This document shows positions 48,495 through 60,329 of a stretch of 64,000 bases of DNA, piece after piece. The DNA is from Gadus chalcogrammus (Eukaryota; Chordata; Actinopteri; Gadiformes; Gadidae). Each line of letters begins with the position of its first letter. The stretch's first letter is position 1. A program made the translations under genes and the position numbers. The stretch is taken from contig NC_079426.1 of the NCBI RefSeq assembly GCF_026213295.1, positions 18,922,506-18,986,505 on the forward strand, in the 5' to 3' direction. A model generated the notes under the pieces. It was not told the DNA's origin and did not search any database. It worked only from the letters and a program-made list of their open reading frames with translations.

Positions 48495-48652
48495 AACACA
48501 TCATTCACAAAAAGAAGACACTACCCAGTTCAAAGAACACTTTAATGGCTATTAAATTAATCACACTCATTCTCAGTCATAATGCAGTGTAATACCACTT
48601 TAATCTATCAATCTCTTCGAGTATTACAATAATTAGTACTGTAACTGATAAG

Positions 48653-49706
48653 TAGGGATGGGAATTGATAAGAATTTCACGATTCCGATTCCGATTCTGC
48701 TTATCGATCCGATTCCTTATCGATTCTCTTATCGATTCTCATTGGGTGAGAAAATAAGTATAAATGTGTTTGTTTGCATTACATCTCTTTAATATCTGAT
48801 CAGAAGTGCTTCTAGTATTAGGAAATTGTACATTTTCAAATCAATTGCTCTAGACGAAAAGATATATGTTTTGCTTTTTAAGCCCAAATGCCATCATTAT
48901 GTGCCATACAACTAAAAACACAGACTGAAAACAGCCAAGCTTGTGCCTTTTGGAATTCTAACAGTGCTCATTTGCATTCAACTTGTAACAAAATTAAACT
49001 GACATAAACAAAATGAAGCATTGATTAGACAGAGATTTATTAGATGGGCCTACCTAATAAACCGTTGGAACACACAAAACCGGAAACCATAGCAATGCCG
49101 GTAAACAAACCCCGAGAAGCCCAATCCCTATGAGAGCTCCCCACGCTACGGCCATCCGGAGGCGACAGAGCTGTTGGCCGTGATATTATATATACAATTA
49201 TAATATAGTATATAATATATTATATACTATTATATATAGAGCTCCGGGAGTCGCAAACTGCAACAATCACTTTCTCCTCCATTCCGCGGTTCACCCGGAC
49301 TGCACTGCACTGAGTTTGACGGCTGAACGCGGATTGGCTGTTACGTTACACATGTCACTCAGTTATCACGCTGTTGAACGCTGATTGGCTGTCATCACGA
49401 CAAAAACTTGTCATCGGTTTTCTCCCGCGAAAAACTCGCCCTTATACGCGTCTCTACGTTCACTTTGTATGGGATCTTGTCGCCCCGTCGCGTTTGGTGT
49501 GAACGCACAATGCGATTCTTCCTCGGCGGCGACATGTTTGCTGCGTTCTGAACCAAATCAAAGCAGCGTGTGTGTGACGTCACGACGCATTTGCCGCGAC
49601 CGGAACCGATAAGCGGAATCGTTAAGCAGGCTTGCTAACGATTCCAAGGAATCGGTTGACTCGGAACCGGTTCTGAACAAGAACCGGTTCTCGATTCCCA
49701 TCCCTA
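48653..49706. mobile_element. hAT short element (TAGGGATGGGAAT ends)
   Basis: Ends TAGGGATGGGAATTGATAAG and the complement ATTCCCATCCCTA. Flanking octamers CTGATAAG (48,645-48,652) and CTGATAAA (49,707-49,714) differ at one base. Subterminal DNA is a GATTCCGATTC/ATCGATTC array on the left and GAACCGGTTC palindromes on the right. The interior holds an AT palindrome at 49,185-49,240. 1,054 bp, no transposase. Confidence 0.88.
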
Positions 49707-49714
49707 CTGATAAA

Positions 49715-50248
49715 ACATTCTCTTTTGCCAAAATCATTTTCTAGCATGAGCTCTGGAGATATTTATGAATGGCACAACCACACACATGTATCACGGAAAT
49801 GACTACAATTCTCAGATGTTTTTTTGTTGTATCGGCACACGAAGCAAAAATCACATTTTGGGTTGGGTTGACTGGAAACGCTTTCATCATAATTTTATTC
49901 ACCACTAGGTGAGTACTCATTTGAAGCTTCGATCACGAACCACTTTGGTGGTTCATCTGGCTGAGAGGCTTTGACGATTCATGAGGTATCATCTCGGCAC
50001 CACTACTAGGCAGCACTCTAGCCTCATTTCCATAGCACGCGACTCGCAGTGTGTGTGGATGACGGTTGGTTTAAGCAGCCTCACCTGGCCAGAGTCAGAC
50101 TGATTGGACTCTGGGGCTGGGTGAGGCTGTGCACCTGTTGCCCGGTTAAACAGGTTACGCCACACACGCACGCAGGGAGAGATCTTCAGCGTGGCAGCGG
50201 AGCAACCTTGCCATGTTCCTGAAAACTGTAGGCCTACAATAATCCATC
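49715..50248. other. Spacer between two elements
   Basis: No gene seen. A segment at 49,925-49,985 (GAACCACTTTGGTGGTTC palindrome, CGATTCATGAG) looks like a fragment of a further repeat. Confidence 0.4.
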
Positions 50249-50251
50249 TTA

Positions 50252-50821
50252 GGCCCCGTTCACACGAAGCCGAAACGGGCGAAACCGTTACGGTTTCGAT
50301 CTATCCGGTTTCGAAGTATCTCCGTAAAGACGAAGCCAAGCGAAACCGGGTAGATCTGTAGAAACGCTGTGGTACACATTCCAGGCCCATAAGGGGCACT
50401 GCTTCTGGTACAGAAATCCAGAAGAAATGAAATAAGAAGCAGAGGCGAGCATGCGCATAAAGGCTGCCCTTATGCGCATGCTCGCATGTGCTGAAACCGA
50501 CTGAAACCGCAAACCATGACGTCATCGCCCTACCCCTCGACCTCCTAGCCAATGGCTCTTAAGCCCGCGGAGTCTCAGAAATCACATGCGAGCATGCGCA
50601 TAAGGCCAGCCTTTATGCGCATGCTCGCCTCTTCTTCTTATTTAATTTCTTCTGGATTTCTGTACCAGAAGCAGCGCCCCTTATGGGCCTGGAATGTGTA
50701 CTACAGCATTTCTACAGATCTACCCGGTTTCGCTTGGCTTCGTCTTTACGGAGATACTCTGAAACCGGATAGATCGAAACCGTAACGGTTTCGCCCGTTT
50801 CGGCTTCGTGTGAACGGGGCC
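50252..50821. mobile_element. Harbinger-type foldback element, TTA duplication
   Basis: Ends GGCCCCGTTCACACGAAGCC and its complement; TTA at 50,249-50,251 and 50,822-50,824. The two arms are near-perfect inverted copies (about 250 bp each, including GCGAGCATGCGCATAA), so the 570 bp form one hairpin. No coding capacity. Confidence 0.88.
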
Positions 50822-50824
50822 TTA

Positions 50825-51249
50825 ATATCACCACCCTTTGTCCTTTGTTTGGAGGAGCCAAACAAAGGACTTTCATTGTTCATTACTTCTTGTTCATTAT
50901 TATCGTTGCGATGAGGGCAGATGAGAGGAGAAAGGAGCTGAGGGTTATTCATATTGAAGAAAACGGTTTGACTACATTTGCGTTTCAGTTGGAGGAAGTG
51001 AATGCATCGTTGCATATTTTGTAATCTGGCACCTCGGACACAGAACGCAGGACGAATAGCATCCAGCTGCAGCCCCGGAGCCGGGCACTGTGATGTGGCA
51101 ACAGCACTGTGGTGTGGCAGGTCGGGTTTTATCAGCTTTTTCCGAAGTTTTGCGTCAGTCTACGTTGTTTGACAAATTCTAACTAATAAATCAAATATGC
51201 CCTTGTCTTCGATGCTGCTTTTTTGCTAGGTATATCAATGTACTAATCG
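50825..51249. other. Spacer, no feature recognised
   Basis: A local inverted pair (CCTTTGTTTGG / CCAAACAAAGG) lies at 50,840-50,870. Nothing else was recognised. Confidence 0.4.
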
Positions 51250-51257
51250 GTGTATAG

Positions 51258-52339
51258 TAGGGCTGCAACAACGAATCGATAAAAATCGATTACTAAATGC
51301 GTGGAAACTAATTTGGTCGTCGATTCGTTGTGTCGCGCGATTAATAAGTTACTCATAGGCGCAGCACTGTTTACAGCCAGCCGCCGACAGGTTGGTTCAC
51401 GGTTTATGCACTCCCACAGCGAGCTTTAGTGTGAGCGACCAAAGCTTGTATTTTGGTCATATCTTAAAACTGGACTGTAGGCCTACATAAGTGTTGTACC
51501 TTCACTGTCTTTGGGTTAAAAAAACTCCTTCAACTCAGTATCCGTCTAGTCCAACCGAACCGAAAACTCTGTCAGCTGCTGCTGCTGCAGACGTTGTGTG
51601 CAGACGGGCTCGGAGTCGGCACCGCGTGCATCAACAGTCATTCAAAGCAGCGGCAGTAATCACACAACCGGACGGTGTAGAAAGTCCCGTCAGTTAAAAA
51701 TAGTAATGCCGTTTTTAAATCCATGTTAAAATCGGCAGGATATAGAGCTAGTTAGCTTAAAAATGGTCACAAACAGTGTAAAATGTGATGTGTTCGGGTC
51801 GGCTCAGTAATATGATTGATGCTTTCAAATGCAGCAGTAAAAAAAAAAAAAATTGAGATTTTGGTGAAAACTTGTTTTCCCAGTAATATAAAATAGATAG
51901 CAAAGATAGAATTATGACCTGTTTAATGTCCTATCTTGAACTATCATCATCTTATCAGCAATTAAAGCAATATTACAAGTTCTATTTCAAGGAGTCTCGA
52001 AAATGGTATCAATAGGTTTGACCGGTTAACCATGGACATCCCTTATATACATATAAAAGTATATCATACATTGTATGTTTCTTTTTTGTGTTATCTCAGT
52101 TTTTTTAATCTTTTTATTATTTAATATTACTTTTAATAGTTCCGGGACGTTGGAGCAATAACCTGGTGTTTTTACACTTCAGTCTGCACTGTGAATTTGA
52201 AGTAATGTTCAGTTTTTGAATAAAGATGCGGCAATTCCAATTATTATTATTTTTTATTCTATCCGATTCATCGATTAATCGAAAAAAAAAAAATCGACAG
52301 ATCAATCAATTATTAAAATAATCGTTAGTTGCAGCCCTA
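51258..52339. mobile_element. hAT short element (TAGGGCTGCAAC ends), perfect 8-bp duplication
   Basis: Ends TAGGGCTGCAACAACGAATC and the complement TTAGTTGCAGCCCTA, flanked by perfect GTGTATAG repeats (51,250-51,257 and 52,340-52,347). 1,082 bp. Subterminal ATCGATTA/TAATCGAT words on both sides. No transposase frame. Confidence 0.92.
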
Positions 52340-52736
52340 GTGTATAGATAGATTCTATATTGATAAGCAATACATTGAGCTGTTTGATGGAGAAGCTGTT
52401 TGATGTAATGCTATACGTTGGAGAAGATTTATCTCTCTTTATACCTATATCTATGAAAAGAAAAAGAAAAATAAGAAAAATTCCCACTCACCGCCGCCGG
52501 AGGAGTCCACATACGACCGAGAGGTCGGAACAATGGATCGTCTGAGAAATTAAATGGACCAGAAGTGAACTGACGGCTGTCTCCTGAAAACATCTTTCTC
52601 GAGAGCCGCCTGAGTTTGTTGTTGCTGGTGACGTAAAGAGGTCAGCCTGTGGCTCTTCTACCACTTGTTGAAAGGGCAACAGCATCACCTAGCGTAACGG
52701 AGTCATCCATGCTCTGTCCATTATTTGATTCTCTTA

Positions 52737-53650
52737 TGGCCGGTTCAGAATACACGATCCTCAGACATTCCTCCACGATTTAACTATACGATACACACTA
52801 TACGATCTCAGAGCCAGGAAATCGGGCCTTGACTCGTCGTAAGACTGGCCACACTACAAGATTCGAGGGCGCGATGCTCTCTACTTTGTATCATTCACGT
52901 TTGCAAGATATTTTGAAAATCTAAGATTTAGAACTAACATAAATGCTTTTTACATTTTTGTCATAAAGGTTCCAGTAGCTTTTATATCTGCTCAATGCGG
53001 CAATTCCTCACAGTAGTTGCGTTGCGCGTGACATGAACTATACAAAGTAGACGCAGCAACAACGTAGCCTAGCAACAAAGCGTCAACAATGGATCCCGAG
53101 TACCTAGCACTAGGCATTATGCTGGCGGTCCTCTGCACAGAGACGGAAAGGAAGAAAAAGAAGAAAAGATTGTGGACTCGTTCTTGGGTTGAAAATGCAG
53201 GGACGTTGCTGCCGCCACATTTCCACCAAAGTTGTCTCCATTATATTGCTCCATTTTCTATCGTTTTCTTTATTAGCATTCTTCTTGTTATTGATAGCAT
53301 TCATTTTTGCAGTAGTTACTCCTACTCAGCGTAGTGCAGTAAAGTCAGTCGGTAAACACTGCGCGTGAGCTCCAGCTGTTCGCGGGCTTCCCTCACGCAA
53401 CTGGGGGCGTGGTTCCCTCATGTCAACAATGGATACGTCATGCGATTCCCCAAAAAATTCTGACATGCCAAACTTTTCGTCGTGGGGTTTTCGAACGTCG
53501 CAGACGAAAGCATCGCAGATCGCAAGCATGTCACATTACAAGACCTCGTCTCGTCGCCGACCCGTCAAAATCGTGTACGATTCACAAATTTGTCTGCGAC
53601 AAAAGAATCGGGGCAAAATCGGGCTGAAATCGTGTAGTCTGAACGGACCA
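52737..53650. mobile_element. Harbinger-type element with a possible transposase trace
   Basis: Ends TGGCCGGTTCAGAATACACG and the complement GTCTGAACGGACCA; TTA on both sides (52,734-52,736 and 53,651-53,653). Inside, a frame at 53,089-53,334 begins MDPEYLALGIMLAVLC and contains KKKKKRLWTRSWV, which resembles the basic N-terminal stretch of HARBI1-type nucleases. The catalytic DDE part is absent. Confidence 0.78.
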
Positions 53651-54013
53651 TTAAAGGCCATGTACATTCGGACAAGTGACATGGTCCGTTCGAGTAGCAA
53701 AATCAGTATAAGGCTTAATCCGATTTAGCTGTCCCATGTAAATGCACGAGTGTTTGGAGCGACTCCCTGACGGGCATCTAGAACAGCCACTCACCTCCCT
53801 CAGAGCCACCAGTCATGCTACATTTAGAAACAAAATCTTCTTTAGGAATTGGAACTTGATAAGTGCAATTGTTGAGTTCTAGTCGAGGAAATATCAAATC
53901 AGGGTCACAGGAAATTATGTGTTAACATTGTATGTTCTAGGCTTATCACCCACCCACAGATACACACAAACAGCCATCATGTAAGCCTGTGATCATATGT
54001 TGATAGGCCTAAG

Positions 54014-54643
54014 GCTACGTTTACACGATGACAGTCTGAACAGAAGGCGCAAAAGTGGCATCGCATATTCACTTTTTATTCCGCGTTTAGAAGAGCGTTT
54101 TCGGGAGGAAATCTGCGTGCATACGGTGACGCAAAAGTGTGTGGAATTCGATTGGGTATGCATACCAGGCGGCTAGGTGGTACTGTGAAACACTATCAAA
54201 CAACACCGCCATGTCTGAGCGCATGCGTAGAATCTTCCTTCTTCTCTTATCCGTGCCGCAAAAATCAAAAAGATCCTTCTCTGTTCAGTAATTCTATCTG
54301 TACATATCCTGTACATTTCGTGGAAAGACTCCTGTATGCTTGTTAGAGCTTGGAGGGTCCGACGCATGGAAATAATCTGACATGTTTGTTTATTTCCTTG
54401 TACTGGCACATGTATGTGACGTAAACGCGTACGCGACGTGAGCAGATCTGAGCAGTGTTTTGCTTCTTGGCAGTGTAGACGGAAACGCTACGGCGGAGCG
54501 TATTAAATTGTTCCACTCTGGAGGGTGGTTACAGATTTATGCGTTTTCATGCCCCAAAAACGCTGTCACCGTCTAAACGAAAGGCACTTCCGATAAAATA
54601 TTTTGTCGTTTTTACCTGCAAGCGTCCTCGTGTAAACGGGGCC
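54014..54643. mobile_element. Harbinger-type short element, TAA duplication
   Basis: Ends GGCTACGTTTACACGATGAC and the complement CGTGTAAACGGGGCC; TAA at 54,011-54,013 and 54,644-54,646. 630 bp. Subterminal blocks (ACGGTGACGC / GCGTACGCGACG) are CG-rich. No coding frame. Confidence 0.8.
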
Positions 54644-54656
54644 TAAATTTTTCCTT

Positions 54657-54790
54657 TCAGAGTCTTTCTGCTCAGGAAAAGATAGGCAGGTTGAGGCCCG
54701 AGGACTTCAACTGGGTAGACCCATACTATGAGCCTACAGGATATACTATACAATGGAAGTTTTATCAAATTGAAATTATGCCTCCCTAAA
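54657..54790 (+). other. Unassigned exon-like segment
   Basis: A strong acceptor (TTTTTCCTTTCAG) ending at 54,659 is followed by an open frame reading SLSAQEKIGRLRPEDFNWVD and on to about 54,790. The family is not recognised, no clear donor was found, and the acceptor lies directly beside a transposon end, so chance is possible. Confidence 0.25.
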
Positions 54791-55414
54791 TTATTGCACA
54801 GTATTGTAGTTGTTTTCAAGGGGCAGGCCTAATCATGTGTGGTTAAGCAGAAGTTGTGGTTAAATGTGAAACAAGGATTCTCCATCATATTAAATCTTGT
54901 AGGAAAGTACACCAATGCAATCATTACACATTGCGAGATATTTCACTGTCTACATTTGAACTTATGTAAAGTCAAATGATGCGGTATGATGTAAATCAAT
55001 GAATTCTATGCTTTATTTAGACCACATGTTTCAAGCTAACATCAGTTGTCATTGGACCACACATGTGTAGTGCTAACGCCAGTACTGAATAGCTTCTTCT
55101 TCTACACAAAGAGTGGTCGACACAACACCATAAACAGTTTTATGGGTTTAGGATAAGTCACACCCTACAAACATGGCCTCTTTGCCATTCTGCCCATGCA
55201 AAGACAGAAGGCTTACCTGGGTAAATAAGAGCCTGTGGGCGTCTACACACTTCCAATATAAACTGAATTCTTACCTTTGTTCGAGAGATTCTTCGTGAAT
55301 CACCTCCAGAGTGCAAGTCATACCTAGCCCGAAACAACGATACCAAAAAGGATTACAATTACGCTTCAACAGGTAACACACAAAATATCGTATTAATGTT
55401 TTTTTCGTGTTTAA

Positions 55415-55835
55415 AAAGGCACCCAGTGCAACTTTCGAGGCTTAAAAATAAACATTCAATTTCTAGTCTTTTTTACACGTAGTAAGTTTCAATAACTCCA
55501 TACCATTACATACCGACATTCAAGCAGCAAAGATGAGACGTCGTTGTGTGGTGAGAACTGATAGAAAATCGATAACAACAATGCCACCATTTTCTTTATT
55601 TTTTGTAACCTACAATAAATAAGCAGGCTTCCATTCAATGGAAAAATGGCTTCTCCCCACCGGCGATTGTTGTTATTTTCTATCAGTTCTCACCACACAG
55701 CGACGTCTCATCTTTGCTCCTTGAATGTCGATATGTAATGGTATGGAGTTATTGAAACTTACTACGTGTAAAAAAGACTAGAAATTGAATGTTTATTTTT
55801 CATTGAATGTTTACATAAAGTTGCACTGGGTGCCT
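55415..55835. mobile_element. TTAA-type foldback short element (AGGCACCCAGTGCAAC ends)
   Basis: Ends AAAGGCACCCAGTGCAACTT and GTTGCACTGGGTGCCT are inverted. Arms of about 160 bp (through TACCATTACAT and AGACGTCG) enclose a centre of about 100 bp. TTAA lies at 55,411-55,414 and 55,836-55,839, with two extra A on the left. Confidence 0.82.
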
Positions 55836-55839
55836 TTAA

Positions 55840-56466
55840 CTTTAGAAAAACCTTATTTTTATGAAGGCCTTTGCATTTTATAGTTTTTATTCCTGTATTT
55901 TGTTATTCTTTATATAGACTGAAGTGTCTTTGAGTATGTATAGCTAGAAAATATTATTTTAGCAACCCTGCTTTTACTCGTCCAAGCACCACACCGGTGG
56001 TTTAGAATGGTTTAGAACAAAAAAAAAAATCAACCTGAGGTTGCTCACTAGCAAAGTTCCAAAGAGAGAATCACAATAGCCTACCAGCCTCATAGCAAGA
56101 GGTCACCCAGCAGTCTCAGATGGCCTCAGATGGCCAAGTGCAGTGGTTCTCAAACTATTTATACCCACTCCAAGGCTCCACTCCTTTATACATCCCTTCC
56201 AAGGCCTCCTCCCTCCTATTGAGCACCCATCACAATATTGACAATGAACACGAGGCAACTCCAATACGCCATAAACACAACCTGACTGCACCCTCCAAAG
56301 TAATCCCCTTGACCAACCGGTCGACCAAGCGGCTGGGAGACATACTGTCGTCGACTTTGTTATTGTAAAACACATTCTTACAAAACCACATACTGAAAAA
56401 ATCACATCATGACAAAACAGATAGAGGTACAATAATACAGAAATGTAAAATAAACAAAAATAATAC

Positions 56467-56510
<44 letters not shown>

Positions 56511-57640
56511 AAACTAGAAAGGCAATAATCGAATAGTCTGTGCAGGGCTTTGGTCAAACCCTTATAGTCCTGTCCCTAAGTAGGAGCAGGCAAGCCAGCG
56601 CGTCCTCCATAAGACATAATAGTCTAGTCGTAATCCCCATAGGCCCAATAGTAAACCCAAGAAATGTTGAGTACCCTAAAGTTTTATTGCAGAAATATCA
56701 TAGACCTAGTGGATGGAATTAAACTTGGTTGCTAAAGGTAGCATTTTGGGCAATTAGCATAAGTAGCATAAATAGGCAATTAAGGCGAGACCCTACAGGT
56801 GAATAAAAAAATAAATAAAACGATATCACCATGAAACTTTTTGAGTTGATTAGAAAAAATTAAGATGAGAAAGATATATATTGCATGTTTTTTGTATTTT
56901 AATGTTTACATATGCAAATGAGGCCCTATCTCGTTAAATATGCTCTAATTTGCATACACACAAAATCCGAACGTGTGATAAAGCAAGGCTCAATATTATT
57001 TTTCCAAGGGGGTCTGAGTTGGTGAAAACCTTTAAGGAACCTTGTAAGGATTTACAGTATTGACACATTAGACCATTGCTAGACTCGGTGGTCCAGTCTC
57101 TAATCGATACGATTTTACGATACGAGTTATTGTTTTATTGATCAGGCTGTGGTATTAGATAAGAAGCTTTTACTTTTCATTCATCTATTTAGTCCAGTCA
57201 CTGAATTTCCCGGTCACTTGCTATTGTACTCTCCATTTCATCACTACTCTCCCACTGTGAATGACAATACCTCTAACATCGACATTTCCATCTGGAGTTG
57301 AACTACAAACTACATGCGGATAAAGAGTGCAGGATAAGGGTATGTAACTGTTAAGAATCTGTATCTACAGTATGTTGAAATGAACTGCCATTAGCTTAAA
57401 TGAGCTATCTGACAAATGAGTATGACTGCTAGCATCCTTCAATGTACTTGGTTGCTCTGTTTGCTTGCTTGTTAGCTAGCTATCCCCATAACCATTTTTC
57501 TTGCAACATTAACACAGCCATTAGACACAGGAACCCAGAAAAGTTATCTATAAATTAATGAATGCATTACTAAATGTAGTGGATACTTTAAGTGTTTCAT
57601 TAGAGCAAGCTAATGTTTCTTATCATTTGCTTGTATAGTA
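55840..57640. other. AT-rich intergenic sequence
   Basis: A (TA)n run lies at 56,464-56,508. No gene or element with recognisable ends was found. The open frame at 56,103-56,480 on the minus strand runs into the (TA)n tract and is not supported. Confidence 0.45.
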
Positions 57641-57647
57641 GGGGTCA

Positions 57648-58205
57648 TCCCTATGTTCCCCGGGTCCCATGTTCCCCGCTCGGGGAACAATTTTTTTAAA
57701 AAAAGGTCCTATGTTCCCCGTTTTTCCCAAAAAGGGTCCTATGTTCCCCTGTAGCCATACATATCGGGGAGCATAGGACCCTTTTTGGGAAAAGCGGGGA
57801 ACATAGGACCCACTTTCCGGATGGCCGTAGCGCGGGGAGCTCTCGTAGGGATTGGGCTTGTTCTCTGGGTTTGTTTACCGGCGTATGAATAGACTGCGTC
57901 AGGTTCTCCGACGTCTCTCCCTCTTCCACAAAAGGTAAAGACATGCAATGGTAGTTATCTCGGCCGGAATTTGGCAGTAATGGTGGAAACAGTAAAAGAC
58001 CGGGGAACAAAGAACCCTTTTTTTGAAAAAGGGTCCTATGTTCCCCGGTCACATACATATCGGGGAACATAGGACCCTTTTGGGGAAGAGCGGGGAACAT
58101 AGGACCCTTTTTTAAAAAAAGGGTCCTATGTTCCCCAGTCTCATACAAAGAGGGGAACATAGGACCCGGGGAACATAGGACCCGGGGAACATAGACACGC
58201 TCCCG
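57648..58205. repeat. Palindromic array built on ATGTTCCCCG
   Basis: At least fourteen copies of TATGTTCCCC or its complement GGGGAACATA in alternating orientation, joined by AAAAAGGGTCC arms and short ATACATAT spacers. A unique 200-bp core (57,820-58,000) is shared in part with other elements. Probably a non-autonomous DNA element with multiplied ends; no target duplication was resolved. Confidence 0.75.
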
Positions 58206-58210
58206 TATAG

Positions 58211-58411
58211 TAGGGCTGCCTGATTTTGGAATTATCTTTGAGTTTGAAAATAAAATCCATTTATTCGGCATTTAAAAAAATGCCGGCATTTTTTTTTTTT
58301 TTTTTTTCACAAAACTTCATAGACAACGGAACATTCCAAAATAATCGTTTAAACTCGATTTTATTAATATGGAGACCCAAGAATCAAAATTCGATTAATT
58401 GCACAGCCCTA
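58211..58411. mobile_element. Small hAT-like element (TAGGGCTGCCTGA ends)
   Basis: Begins TAGGGCTGCCTGATTTT and ends TTGCACAGCCCTA; subterminal AATTCGATTAATTG words resemble the 51,258 element. Flanks (CCGTATAG and TTGTCTAG) agree only partly as an 8-bp duplication. 201 bp. Confidence 0.6.
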
Positions 58412-58549
58412 TTGTCTAGCATGCATATGAATAGCTTCATATTCATGCAACATCTTTAAACTCCTTGATGCTAGGTCATCTTTTGCTTGTATAACCTAGA
58501 AGCACACTGACGCAAGCAATATTAACAACTCCTCTTTGCTTAGTTTTTC

Positions 58550-59160
58550 TCATTCAGGGTCCGTATGGAAGGCAAAACGGGAAACTGCTTCTTCGCCCCA
58601 TGTAATGGTAAAGGTCAACGTCAAGTTTTCAAAATCTCAGGCATCAACACAATTATCTCTCGAAGCAAAGAGAAACGGAGATGACCTACACACAATCTTA
58701 GTATCTCGTGTTGCTTCTGAGGGAGACAGTGTTTCCATTCATGCACATAAAAACTGTTATTGCAATTATATGTTCACATCAAGGAACAGTGGTGTGAAGA
58801 AGAGGAAGGTTTTTGAGTCAAATAATCCTGGTCATAGGCCACTCAAGTCACAGACTCAACAATTTGAGTTTAAGAGAACTGTCTATTATGTGGAGATTAA
58901 TGCATTCCTAAGGATCCAAAGCACCCTGAGCGTTGGAAGTAAGTGAACCAGTGCTCACTTGCTCCCAGTGCAGTTGATAGGGGGAAAGGAAACAGAACAT
59001 TCAATGGGGTGTTGAAAGAGGTATGTGATGAGCGGCAAGATGCCTGGTCAACTGCAGTGACTAAGATTAGCCGGTGTACGAGGAGATTTGCATGCCAGCG
59101 ATGCTCAGTATCACAAAAGCTGCTATGACAATTTCCGCAAAAATTCCACAAAACTCAGTC
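58550..59160 (+). pseudogene. Transposon-type Cys/His protein fragment, unassigned
   Basis: Two pieces in different frames. The first (58,557-58,940) has CFFAPCNGKG in one frame and IHAHKNCYCNYMFTSR in another. The second (58,945-59,165) has LHASDAQYHKSCYDNFRKNS. A Cys/His pair followed by YHxxCYxxF is common in predicted fish proteins from transposons. Frame changes and stops indicate decay. No function is proposed. Confidence 0.45.
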
Positions 59161-59518
59161 AATTCTTAATCATGTAGGCCAGCAATCGAAGAATCTCTAT
59201 GATTTGTAGTAGAGGAAATGAAGGGAAACATGCAGGAGACGTGGACCATGTGGGAGTTGTATGAAATATGAGGTGCATTGACTCAGAAGCAAATGTTTGC
59301 AAATTTATGTGAATATTTTGGTAAAGAAATTGTAGTTCTGAATGTGAAAGGCTGTGAACTGTAGTCGATTTTAAGAATTACATAGCTCAAACACTGAAAA
59401 TGGTCAAGCGGTCAAAGATGGATGATGAAGATGAAGTTAACAAGCTCCCCACCCTGGCGAGCCCTCCTCCGCCGCCGCCGCCTCCCCCTCCCCACCGCTC
59501 GTTCTGACCGTCCACAGC

Positions 59519-60325
59519 CAGGAGCGCAGAGAGGACCACTTCCCCGTCTTCCTCACCGTCTGCATGGCTACGGTCTCTGGCAACTACAGCAACGCTCTCT
59601 AGTTCCTGCAGAGCATGGAGCTGTACCGACTGTGGGGGGTGCAGAGTGGTGCTCTATCTCACCAGTTGCAGCGCAGACTGCCAGGGTGTCCTGGACCACT
59701 ATGCCCAGGAGGGCTTCCTGGAGGTCATCCCCTGGAGACTGAGGCCGGGGATCCAGGAGGACATCCACCTCAACGGGCAGCTGAGCGTCATGAACGAGTG
59801 CGTCTACAAGAACATACGTACACATCTCGCTACGTGCTCCTGGCTGACGTGGACCAGCTCCTGGTGCCGTACAAGCACAGCTCTCTGCGGGCGCTGGTGG
59901 AGGAGCTGCAGGCTCAGCACCCACAGGCCGCGGTGTTCAGGGTGCAGACCAACCTCTTTCCCTCCGCAAGGGCCATGCCCAAAGGCCACCAGGGCATGCC
60001 AGGCCGAGACCTTCTGGAGCAGGTCTACCGGGAGCCCATCGGGGAGAATGACTTCCGCTCCTCCAAGATGGTGGTCAACCCGCGGCTTGTAGTTCAAACG
60101 GCCATGTTTGAGGTCCTTAAAAACTATGGGGAGACGGTTGACGTTCCGTCGAGCATAGCCAGGGTCAGACAGGTTAAACCATCTGAGGAAAACAATGAGG
60201 ATGCAAATGGGATAAATCTGATCCTGGACACCAGAATAGGGGAATTTAAAGATCTTCTCAAACCAAAGGTCAATGAGGTTGTTAAAAAGACGATGAAGAA
60301 GGCAGGACATGGATTAAGGCATTGA
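59519..60325 (+). pseudogene. Glycosyltransferase family 92 (DUF23) protein, disrupted
   Basis: Ordered GT92 blocks: QERREDHFPVFLTVCMATVS, then MELYRLWGVQ, VVLYLTSCSADCQGVLDHY, EGFLEVIPWRL, GQLSVMNECVYKN, TSRYVLLADVDQLLVPYKH (with the DVD metal-binding type motif), REPIGENDFRSSKMVVNPRL and a Lys-rich C-terminus ending GHGLRH and TGA. GT92 enzymes transfer galactose in the Golgi. Lesions: in-frame TAG at about 59,600 between SNAL and FLQSMEL, a one-base loss near 59,645 and a two-base shift near 59,818. The sequence lacks introns across this span. The N-terminal membrane anchor was not found. Calling it a pseudogene assumes the sequence is correct. Confidence 0.75.
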
Positions 60326-60329
60326 GTTC

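Noticed and set aside
57696..58271. 191-residue frame with GPMFP repeats
   Set aside because: Translation of the ATGTTCCCC palindromic array; repeated in several frames.
59422..59742. Pro/Arg-rich 106-residue frame
   Set aside because: Out-of-frame shadow of the GT92 coding sequence.
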